Of a stretch of DNA of 64,000 bases, positions 47,766 through 64,000 are shown piece after piece. A program made the position numbers and the translations under genes. Each line of letters opens with the position of its first letter. Position 1 is the stretch's first letter. Origin of the DNA: Desmodesmus armatus (lineage: Eukaryota > Chlorophyta > Chlorophyceae > Sphaeropleales > Scenedesmaceae). The notes under the pieces were generated by a model. The model made no database searches. It worked only from the letters and a program-made list of their open reading frames with translations, and was not told the origin of the DNA. The stretch is taken from the NCBI GenBank assembly GCA_007449985.2, contig VIIQ02000070.1, forward strand, positions 183,501 through 247,500. Direction: 5' to 3'.

Positions 47766-48657
47766 TAAAAAACGAAATTGCATTTGCTCTTTCTTGCCCT
47801 GCACCAAAAATCAAACGTATTTCTGTTTCTGCCTTGCCCCAAAAAAGAAAACGCATTCTCTGTTTCTTGCCCTGCCCCAAAACAGAAAATGCATTCTCTG
47901 TTGCTTGCCGTGCCCCCAAAATGAAGATGCATTTTCTGTTTCTTGCCCTGCCCCAAAACAGAAAATGCAATTTCTGTTTCTAGCCCTGCCCCAAAACAGA
48001 AATGTATTTTCATTTTCTTGTCCTGACCCAAAACGGAAAACGCATTTTCTGTTTCTAGCCCTGCCCCAAAACAGAAATGTATTTTCATTTTCTTGCCCTG
48101 CCCCAAAAATGAAAACGCATTTCCTGTTTCTTACCCTGCCCCAAAACAGAAAATGTATTTTCATTTTCTTGCCCTGCCCCAAAAATGAAAACGCATTTCC
48201 TGTTTCTTGCCCTGCCCCAAAACAGAAAATGTATTTTCATTTTCTTGTCCTGCCACAAAACTGAAAACGCATTTTCTGTTTCTTGCCCTGCCCCAAAACA
48301 TAAATGTATTTTCATTTTCTTGCCCTGCCCCAAAATGGAAAACGCATTTTCTGTTTCTTGCCCTGCCCCTTAACAGAAAATGTATTTTCGTTTTCTTGCC
48401 CTGCCCCAAAATTGAAAACGCATTTTCTGTTTCTAGCCCTGCCTCAAAACAGAAATGTATTTTCGTTTTCTTGCCCTGCCCCAAAATTGGAAAACGCATT
48501 TTCTGTTTCATGCCCTGCCCCAAAACAGAAAATGTATGTTCGTTTTCTTGCCCTGCCCCAAAAATGAAAACGCATTTTCTGTTTCTTGCCCTGCCCCAAA
48601 ACAGAAAATATATCCTCGTTTTCTTGCCCTGCACCAAAAATGAAAACGCATTTTCCC
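47766..48657. repeat. Minisatellite of about 20 hairpin-forming units
   Basis: Units of about 40 bases contain the constant core CTTGCCCTGCCCC flanked by complementary arms. Two arm types alternate: TTTTCTGTTT..AAACAGAAAA and TTTTCATTTT..AAAATGAAAA. The array reads open in several frames on both strands because the unit lacks stops, so the long ORFs here are not taken as genes. Confidence 0.9.
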
Positions 48658-49136
48658 CTTTTGGAGCATTGTGTGCAGCACATGCAAGCAATGAGCCAGC
48701 ATGTCTATGTTGAACTGTGTTTGCAAGACCATTCACACCTTTGATGTGGTGGTGTGCACCAATGCTGCATGATCCGGTGCCAGGGGTGCTTCTGACCATT
48801 GAAGTGGTGCAGCACACCCCTATGCTTGTGCTCTGGGTGGTGCAGCAACTTCGTTGCTTGCACTTCAGATTTACTTGCTACATATCCATGTTCCTTGATG
48901 CTCCCTGGGTTGTGGCGTATCAAATCAGGCCATGTTTCCTGATCATGCCTGCATTTGCTTATCACTCACATGATACGTTCTCCACGTCCTTGATAGCAAT
49001 TGATTGTCTCTCTGTTCAGGATGAGCAAACGCGTAGGGCTTAGGTCTTATTACCGTAATGCATCTCAATCAGCCCGTCTATGTCTTCAGCCTTCCTCAGT
49101 CGGTAGTTTTCAATTTATTGGTTTGCAAGTCATATC
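48658..49136. other. 5' flank of the plus-strand paralogue
   Basis: No exon supported; contains the promoter region of the 49137 gene. GTGGTGCAGCA phrases recur (48803-48850). Confidence 0.35.
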
Positions 49137-53632
<4,496 letters not shown>

Positions 53633-53721
53633 GGGCCGTTGCTGTCGATCGAGACGGAGTCCAAGAGCGAAGAAGGCGACGCGTCTACGGGTTCTGAGTA
53701 GGCTGCGCAAATAGGCAAGGC

Positions 53722-53756
53722 AATGATGACACGTCGAGTTTCGACGTGTCATCATT
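53722..53756 (+). terminator. Perfect 16-bp hairpin in the 3' flank
   Basis: AATGATGACACGTCGA, a GTT loop and TCGACGTGTCATCATT lie 90 bases after the stop of the plus-strand paralogue. Such a stem could act in 3'-end formation or mRNA stability; no direct evidence. Confidence 0.6.
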
Positions 53757-55862
53757 GTTCACTTTCCAGAGCCTGCTCTTCGCGTGTCAGGCACCCTCTG
53801 TCACAGAGGGGGCACACTGCGTCACACTGTGTCTCGTCGCTGCCGGGTAGTGGTTTTTTTGGGGGGGGGGGGGGGTTGTTTCACACGCGGGTTCATCTGC
53901 TGCCGTGAAGATGCAGCTTGCTTCCGGTTGTCTGTTGTTTGGTCTAGGGACTTTGCACAGTATATGTAGTTGTATGAAGTTGAGTTGGTGCCTGACCCAG
54001 GTAATCCAGCCTTATTGTTTGCCGTGAGGGGTGATTGGTGTTTGGATTCTGGTAGGTGTTTGGCGCCCTACTGGATGGGGATGGGACCTTCCGTGTTGTG
54101 AAGAGGGAGCTTCCTTTCAAGTGTCTGGCGTTTGTCCATAGAATCTGCACAATCCAACGTGGCTTGCGTATGTTGATCCGTTGCGCGGTCGCGGCGTCGA
54201 CAAGCAATAGCATCACTCGCGGCTCTGCGCATGCTGACGTGGCCCGTGTCTTGAGTGTGCGGTTTCTACCTGTGTTTGTACCATATTGCACGATGGTCAT
54301 GGTTTCGTAGCATGTTATGATCGCAACCTGTTCGGTTGTATGCAGCTGCAATCTGAGCAACGTGCCATGCTGCTGAGTGTGCGTTTTCCATTTGGCACTC
54401 TGCCAGCTGAGCTGACTCGCGTGTCCTGCAAGCTTTGCCCTTGTTTGGTCAAGCTGTGTTAGGTGCACAGTTTGCTGGCGGTTGTTGTCTGGCAGGTGTA
54501 CTGGGCCTTGTGCTCGGCAGCAGCTTAGCCTCAGTGCATGTGTGGCTGGTGGTGAGGGACGCATGCAAAAGGGTGAACGGAAGATCCACAGCTGATCGTG
54601 AAGGGAAGGTCCACAGTTGTCACAAGTTGGTCGGACTACATGGCAAGGTGCTGTTTTGGTGAAAAAACGGCGCCAGTTGCCGTTATGCAGTGTGTTTTGT
54701 GCAATGTAGAGTCACATGGCTTTGGCATGCGGTTGGTTGTGCAACCCAAACATGTTGTGTGTGCTCCCATTCTTCTACACCAATCCTTGCGCTGTACATG
54801 AACACTTGCAATCGGTCACACAACACATGACATTGTTTGTGCAAGCCATCACCAGATGATTGCCAATGCTTAGCCTTGCATCATGCGTCACTGAGCAGCA
54901 CTCAGCACAACGTATGACCTTGCAACTACTTGTTACACTGGTGGCATCTGCTCAGATGGTGATCAACATACATACACACATGCTGCACCTGCAGCTATGG
55001 AGTTCAGAGGGCTCGTCTCAGCCATTCTCTGATACCACCAAGAGCACAACTCAGAAGAAAGAAACGGATGCATGCATGTTTGCAGCATGGCATAGATGAC
55101 ACATAGCTTCCAAGCAAAAACCCACAGCAAACGTATCAGAGTGTGCCACATGTACGAGGTAAGGTCAACAGCAGGACCTAGGCGGCAGATCGCAACGTCT
55201 CAAGCAACCCAGCCAGCTGTCCAACCATCCAGCAACACATGAGCACTCTGCTGTGATTGATTACGACTGTGCATGTCATGGTGTGTTGCTCAAAGGAGCC
55301 CATGCGGTGCACCGTCCCTTGACAGACCATCAACATGGATTGTTGTGAGTCTTGACAAGATGGACAGCCATGTCCACCGCCATAGCACTATACAACCTAC
55401 GTGTAGGCACAGAGCATTTATGACCACAGTGGTTGCAGACATGAGCCGTCGGCCCCATGCTACCTTGCCGCAACAGGTTGCCGCAGCCACTACACAACAC
55501 ACAACTGCAGTGCTCCCCGCATCTGCCCGACCATCTGCAGCACACGAGCCCTTCACAACCTCTGATGTGAAGGCTGCTCTGGTGTTGCCACTATTACGAC
55601 CACTACTACTATTACTGAACTGGGTCAAAGCCCATGTTGCAGCATCACAAGCTGCCAGGTGGAACCAGCAGTGTCCATAACAGCCAGGCTGAGCCCCTCA
55701 GCCGCCCATGTACTCATCCAGCAACACTGAACATCACAACCCTCCCACCATGACCACTGCATCGCACAAACACGACACCCACAGATGAGGCGACATCTAT
55801 ACAACCCAGGGGAACTGCTGCTCCCTGACGGTGCTGCTCACCCTGCTGCGCCTCGCAGTGCT
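53757..55862. other. Spacer between convergent genes, no gene recognised
   Basis: The minus-strand frame at 53944-54564 and plus-strand frames near 55290-55680 lack splice context, domain content or a paralogue, and I do not accept them as genes. A T7G15 run lies near 53857-53878. Confidence 0.45.
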
Positions 55863-57488
55863 TCAGTTGCGGTAGCGGGGGCCATCGTGTGGGTAGTACG
55901 CCTCGCGGTCGGGGTCCTCCTTGTAGTACCGCTCGCCCTCGTGGCCGTAGCTCCTCTCCTCCTACACAACAAGCACACCAACAATATTACGCGTGTAGTT
56001 ATGTAATGCACAATCCCAAGGGTACTCATGCCAGCCATTCACTGACATCACGGAGATGGCAGAACAATTCAAAAGCAACCACAACAAGGAAAATCAAATC
56101 AGAGAGTTGCTGACTCATTTGAGAGGATTTGAACACCAGCCTCCAGTGTTGAGAGTACCGCCCAGGGAAAGTATCCGGTAACCGCCCCCCAATTCTCAAG
56201 CTCACCTCCTTGTAGTCTGGCTTGTACTCTGGCTTGTAGTACTTCTCCTCCCGCTTGTAATAGTCGCCGTCACCACCCTTACCAGAGATGAGCATAATGT
56301 CGTACTGGTTGGGTGTCACGATGGCGCCCTTTGCTGTGGGCTGGGTTCCGGCCTCAACGAGCTCTCCTTCAAAGTATGGTGTGTACTGCAACATGCCGCG
56401 GCTGTACTCCATGTGTGTCTTCATGGATGTGACGGTTACGGGACCGGTCATCATGACCGCAAAGCCATAGTAGTAGGTGTGGTTTGTAGACTTGTGGTAG
56501 TAGTCGGAGGACTCGATGGTGGCAAAACGGCCGGAATCTGCGGAGGAGGGCTTTGTGGATTGGGTGGTGGCAGAGTCGTCGGACTTTTTGGTGGCGGGGA
56601 TGGACTTTTTGGTGGACTTCTTGGTGGACTTCTTGGTGGACCTCTTTGCGAGCTTCTGCAGTGGTGGGAGGGGAGCCACGACAAGATAGCAGAGCAAAGA
56701 AGGGCCGTGAGTGGCTAGGGTTACACATTAGGCAAGTGTCTGGCAACAATGTGACAGTTGTGAAGATGGGTTTTAGCGCCATCCCCCTCACACCCCTTTG
56801 AACCTCTTTCCTCTCATGCCCCATAATCCCCTCAGTGCCTCAACACCCCCCCCCCCCCCACACACACACACACACCATTGCAATCACAATCCGCATTCCC
56901 CTCACAACCCTCATTTCCCTCACGACCCTCATTCCCCTCACAACACACAATTTCAACATCATCAATCAACAAAAAATCCCTTCCTTCTCCTCCCTGGCAT
57001 AGCGGTGTGTGCAATGCTCTGTATCCCGTTGCTACTGGCCCCACAGCAGCCCCTGCCGCCTACGGTGTGTAGCTGTACAGTAGCCTTGCCGCTGCTGCTG
57101 GTGCTAGGGTTTCAAAGATAGCAATGAATCAAAGATGGAAAGAAACCCCAAGCCATGCTCAACATTGTTTGCTCTGATTGTGAGCGTCAGCATCGGTGTG
57201 GTTATGCAATGCTCCCACAAGGACAACACGCACCTTCAGTAGACCGGAAGAGCGCAATTCCAACTTGGCCTCAACCTGTTCGATAATGTCTGTCAAGCCG
57301 CTTGTGAAGCATCCCTCAGTCATCCCTTGGCCAGATCCGTCAGTCGTGACTCCGGAAGCCTCGAGGCCACCGGGAGTCTTGGAGTAAGCCGGCAACACAT
57401 ACACTCCTCCTTGGAAGGACATCACCATGCGGTCGCAGAAGGGGTGACCACAGTATTCGGCATCGGCGTTCATGTAGCTGCGGATGCG

Positions 57489-57560
<72 letters not shown>

Positions 57561-60500
57561 ACAGGGGCAGGTATCGTCAGTAAGCACAATGACAGCTGAC
57601 CGGCACTGCTGTGTTGGGGGGTAGGATCCTGCAAACATTTTGCAACTTGAGAGCTGTCAGCAATCACATGCAAAAGCAAGGCATACAAGGGCTTGTCAAA
57701 GAGTTCATGCACTCCTATCACTGGGCCGCATCATGCTGCATTGAGTCACACAATGTCACACACGATGGGTGGTCAAGATCCAGTACACCACATTCGCCAC
57801 GCTCTTGGACACATGTGCACACAGGTACAAGCTTACCAGGTGGCCCAAGCAGTTCCAGCCTTGATTGCACCGTTCTCGAGCTCAATGCCATTTTCGCAAC
57901 CTTCTTCACCCGCGCAAAATGAATTGACGATGTCAAAGTCCCAATCACATGTGCCGACCTGTTGCAGCAGACACAGACACAGTGGATATGTGTCAGTCCC
58001 CAATCAGGCGCACAAGCCACAAGAAGCCAGGTCTGCAGACATAAGGATGGAATCTGTGATGCGCTATGCATGGCACTCTGGGTTTTGTGATTGATGGCGC
58101 ATTGTGTGGCGATAGAGGCTGGGAGTAGGGGTGCTGGCCAGCGCGGTGTGCACCTAAAAAAGCATCATTGCCTTCTGCAAGTGCATTGTGTGCCGCAAGT
58201 TACGCCAGCTAATGCATCAGGATCAATTATGTGTACCAAGAAAGTTCCCACTCATGGTGTGCTTGACTACAAAGCATGTATGGCAGGCTTCCCCTGCCAG
58301 TCCCAACAGGGGAGTGACCCCCACAAACTGCGTGTAATTACACATGATTTGCCAAACCACCCTACAGCCCATGCACCTGCACCCAGCCCAGGCCCTAGCC
58401 ACATGCATGGCTGTTCCACCCTAAACCCTTCGCATGTTCTCTTTGGGGAAGTGCAGGGGGAGGGCCCCCCCCAGGAGACAGCGCAGCGCGAAGGAGAAGC
58501 GGGGTCCTCCCTTCGCTCTCCCGTCCTGGCGTGGGGGAGGGGGGGGGGGGGGAGGAGGAGAAGGGGGAGCAGAGAGGGGGGACTCCGCTCCCCCCCCCCC
58601 CCCCCAAGGGAACCCCCATAGACATCGCCAGCAGCACCAGCTGCATGTCTGCCTCACCCCCACCCTAAACCCCAAACAACAGCACCAGCTGCATGCCTGC
58701 CTCACCCCCACCCTAAACCCTAACAGCAGCACCAGCTGCATGTCTGCCTCACCCCCACCCTAAACCCTAACAGCAGCACCAGCTGCATGCCTGCCTCACC
58801 CCCACCCTAAACCCTAAACAGCAGCACCAGCTGCATGTCTGCCTCACCCCCACCCTAAACCCTAACAGCAGCACCAGCTGCATGCCTGCCTCACCCCCAC
58901 CCTAAACCCTAAACAGCAGCACCAGCTGCATGTCTGTCTCACCCCCACCCTAAACCCTAAACAGCAGCACCAGCTGCATGTCTGTCTCACCCCCACCCCT
59001 GCTGTGCAAAAAAATAACCTCACGGAGAAGGCTAGCCCTAGCAGCCAGCCAGCAGCACCCTTGACATCTAGCGGCCACTTCCGCCCCAAAGTTTGTTGGG
59101 GGGGGGGGGGCACCCCCCTCAACAGGCCACACGATGGCACCAACTGATCTAAGACCCCAGCAACAGGGCAGGCAGGGGCTACAGAGGTAGTTGCTTGGTG
59201 CTGAGGCAGCACGCAGCCAAGGCGAAGGCTAGAGGCGTATGCAACCTGACAGAGTTGTGTGTAGCCAGCCGGTGGGTGTGCGCCCTCCTTGGACACTCAA
59301 AACAAAGGCGTACGCGCGCATGGCGTGAACAAGGGGAAGGACACAGCAGCCAGCCAGCAGCACCCTTGACAGAAAGTGGAACGTCACGCCCAAGGCCAAC
59401 CCCTCAACAGGCCACAGGCTGGCACCAGCTGATCTGAGACCCCAAGCTCTCAACACACCATCAACAGGGCAGGCAGGGGCCACAAAGTGGTTGTCTTCTT
59501 TAGGTTTAGGCTAAGTGTCCTAAACCTAAAGGTGCCCTAGTGTCCTAAACCCTTAATCCAAACTCTGGTGCAGCGTGCAGCTAAGGAATAGGCTAGCGGC
59601 GCGCGCGCGCACGCGCGCGGCTTGCACAAGGGAAGGCAACAGCAGTTCCGATCTCCTACTGTAGGTGACAGAGTGCCTCCCCTAGACAACCACCTGGTCA
59701 GGCACTGCTGCTGAGCACGGCTTGTTTATGACGGCGAGTTAGCCTACTGTTGTCTTGGGTCACTTGAAATGTATTGTACAAGTGTTGGTCCATAGACATA
59801 CATTGAGAGAGGGGGTGAACAAGTCTCCAAAGTTTTAAGACTCCTCTGAGTCATTTTTTGGGCTGAGCTCCGTATCGCCCCTTCAGTCCCTCCAATATGA
59901 GGGCGCCTCGGGCCTTGGGCCCTCGGGTGGTCCCCCATATACCCCCCCTCCTCCTGAAATATGCCGTATCCCCCCTCGGGCTGCGCAAAACCCAAGATAC
60001 TACGTATCAGGCCTGATATGTAACAGCCCCAGCACCCCCCACTTCACCCCTACTCTGCACTACACCTGCCCCACATGCTGCTCTCCTGCACCCCCAGCCT
60101 GCACCACTTTGGTGCTTTTCTACTACATGTCATCACCCCTACCTTGAGAGAGGGGGTGAACAAGTCTCCAAGGCCTTCAGACTTCTCAGAGTCCTCATAT
60201 CCAGGCTTGTCGCAGCACACAACATCAGATCTGCAGCACACATAAGCACCAGAGGCAACCGCAACGGGAAGTGAGTTTGGGCAGGAGAAAGCACTGCATG
60301 TGCATTCTGCAACTGCAGCGGGACTTCAAACAAGTAAGATGGTCGCCAACATGCATGCTCCTGGTCCCACACCAGCAACTGTGTCCCTTTACACACCATA
60401 TGCAGCTAGTTTTGAAACGTGTGTGCTTTCAAACGGGCCAGCTGCTTTTGGTACGCATGCCCATGCACAAGCACAGCTGTAGCTGCTTTACCAACCGCCA

Positions 60501-60990
60501 CTTCAAGTGGTCAACTGCCACCATCATAAGCTGCTGCAGTAGCTAACCCACAAGCACCCTGGGGGTACAACTGCCATTAAAGCTACTTATGAACTCTTGA
60601 ACTGCCAGCACGCTGATGATGCAAATGCATAGTTTCTATATGCAAGATCTGCTGTGCAGGCCGTTTGGCACCCTCAGGAGCGATTCTTGTTTCAACCGTC
60701 GGTTGCATCCCTGCCTCCCCCGGAATGAACACTCACTGTCCGACGGTGTGCGTCTGGCAGTCTTGGCAAGGGACATCAGCAGTACAGTTCGCCAAAGCTG
60801 GGCAGCCCACATAGCGACAGTTGTATTGTCTAGACTCCTTCAGGCATAGGTGCTTGACGTCTGGGCTCTGATAGTCTGCTGGCTTCGCCTTGATATCATC
60901 ATTACGTGCTTGATCTGTCTTAACCGCGCTAGGAGCGGCAAAGGCTGTTGCCAATGCCACGCAGCTGAGCACAACCACCAAGAGCTTCAT
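55863..60990 (-). CDS. Secreted Cys-rich protein with Lys/Ser and Tyr/Lys-rich tail
   Basis: Six exons in phase: 60737-60990 (ATG at 60990), 60143-60230, 57837-57958, 57234-57477, 56206-56655 and 55863-55961, giving 418 residues. The N-terminus MKLLVVVLSCVALATAFA is a clear signal peptide. Residues 30-215 are cysteine-rich (CLKESRQYNCRYVGCPALAN, DVVCCDKPGYED, VGTCDWDFDIVNSFCAG, CGHPFCDRMVMSF). Exon 5 opens with KRSTKKSTKKSTKKS, followed by a Tyr/Thr-rich segment (NHTYYYGFAVMMTGPV). The C-terminus is full of YYK/EYK/YYP repeats (KREEKYYKPEYKPDYK). The makeup suggests an extracellular protein that could be cross-linked through tyrosine in the wall or matrix; this is inference. No known family recognised. 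No lesions. Confidence 0.78.
57490..57558 (-). repeat. (CA)n/(GT)n microsatellite next to an acceptor
   Basis: About 34 dinucleotide units. On the minus strand the GT run ends 12 bases before exon 4 of the secreted-protein gene. Confidence 0.97.
58440..58620. repeat. Poly-G and poly-C runs in inverted arrangement
   Basis: Several G runs of up to 14 and C runs of 9-15 lie close together within an intron, with complementary flanks such as GAGGGGGGACTCCGCTCC. Likely to form structure and to be hard to sequence. Confidence 0.7.
58640..58998. repeat. ~47-bp minisatellite carrying telomere-like CCCTAAACCCTAA
   Basis: About eight units of AGCAGCACCAGCTGCATGYC..TGCCTCACCCCCACCCTAAA. Each includes CCCTAAACCCT(AA), the plant-type telomere motif. 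A separate cluster of CCTAAACC/TTTAGG phrases lies at 59499-59552. All within an intron of the secreted-protein gene. Confidence 0.9.
59801..59853 (-). pseudogene. Decayed copy of secreted-protein exon 2
   Basis: TTGGAGACTTGTTCACCCCC with TCTCTCAATGTATG matches the end of the true exon 2 at 60143 (same text, TCTCTCAAGGTAGG). The donor AAG/GTAGGG has become AATGTATG, so it should no longer splice. It lies in the following intron. Confidence 0.75.
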
Positions 60991-61542
60991 GTTATCGAGG
61001 CGATGGTGCGAGTTGCGGAGAACATACATGAAGGAAACAGTGCTCAAGCTGTGCGCAGCACGTGCATGAGCGTGCACATGCATTCAAACCGCAGTGCCAC
61101 ACTTTCAAAGTGACATTCAACCAACTTGACTAATAGTCACCAGTAGTGCCGTGTCGCCAGAATAGTTTGCATTTTAAAGGGTGCTAGGATAAGGTTTCTG
61201 TGGGCCTTTCAGTTCCTCAGCCCCTGTGCTGTCTCCTGCCCTAAGAGCCTCCTCAGCTTCATTTGAATCTGCAGCTAGCTGCAGCGCTGCAGCTGCATCC
61301 CTCTCAAAGTCTGACTTGCAGCAGCAGCAGCAACGACAACAGCAGCAGCAGCTTCTGCTTGATCTGCACCTTCATTGAAAACGCACTCACTATACAGCAG
61401 CAGCATCTACATTCTTTTCACCTGCAGTGCTGCTTTCAAAACACAGACATGGCAACTGCGTCACACACCGAGTATAGTATCGTGCATTCACGACTCAGCT
61501 GTAACCTGCAGTCTACAAAGACCATTGTTATACCCCAGCTGC
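60991..61542. other. Spacer upstream of the secreted-protein gene
   Basis: Holds that gene's promoter and the 3' end of the WDR6-like gene. A short CAG-rich stretch lies near 61320-61355. ACTATACAG-type AT-rich text is present but no firm promoter element. Confidence 0.35.

Positions 61543-64000
<2,458 letters not shown>

Noticed and set aside
47704..48817. Long open frames of up to 218 residues on both strands (KNRKCIFIF.., ENAFSVLGQGKK..)
   Set aside because: They come from a hairpin minisatellite without stop codons; both strands are open equally and no splice or domain evidence exists.
53944..54564. 206-residue minus-strand ORF
   Set aside because: No domain-like pattern, no signal, no paralogue, and it lies in the shared 3' region of convergent genes.

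Overview
The window is nuclear DNA of a eukaryote, most likely a green alga. Genes are broken by many short GT-AG introns (and two GC-AG introns), several products have plastid-type or secretory N-termini, CAG/CTG repeats are dense, and the telomere-like motif is plant-type CCCTAAA. The CAG load, encoding poly-Q/A/S/L depending on frame, together with CCCTAAA motifs rather than the Chlamydomonas CCCTAAAA type, suggests Sphaeropleales (Scenedesmus/Tetradesmus-like). That placement is inference. I assembled gene models by hand from splice consensus and phase arithmetic.

Layout. 1-15.0 kb: a triplicated divergent cassette of an F-box/LRR gene (minus) and a SAM-dependent methyltransferase gene (plus), in which every unit except F-box 2 is damaged, truncated or runs off the edge. 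One methyltransferase intron carries eight ~327-bp tandem copies of the preceding exon end with its splice donor. 15.9-20.3 kb: an intact nine-exon, probably plastid-targeted multi-pass membrane protein, with a hAT-like MITE in one intron. 21.7-22.8 kb: a secreted protein with two cysteine-rich modules around a Pro/Ala linker. 25.4-36.8 kb: two tandem paralogues (A and B, minus) with an internally duplicated domain I do not recognise, and a small plus-strand ORF that may carry the same C-terminal motif.

36.9-53.6 kb: two related multi-exon genes of unknown function, head to head, separated by ~6 kb of repeats (CAG arrays, an inverted-repeat element with a nested palindrome, a ~705-bp higher-order satellite, an array of hairpin repeats). 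The minus copy contains a tandem duplication of a three-exon block. A tRNA-like sequence, possibly a SINE head, lies in one of its introns. 55.9-61.0 kb: a secreted Cys- and Tyr/Lys-rich protein gene (minus) with telomere-like repeats in an intron. 61.5 kb to the right edge: the C-terminal part of a WDR6/Trm734-like WD40 protein.

Two themes recur. First, splice-site-bearing exon fragments are copied into neighbouring introns at several loci. Second, nearly all apparent frameshifts are one-base losses in short homopolymers, which raises the possibility of consensus errors rather than gene death.
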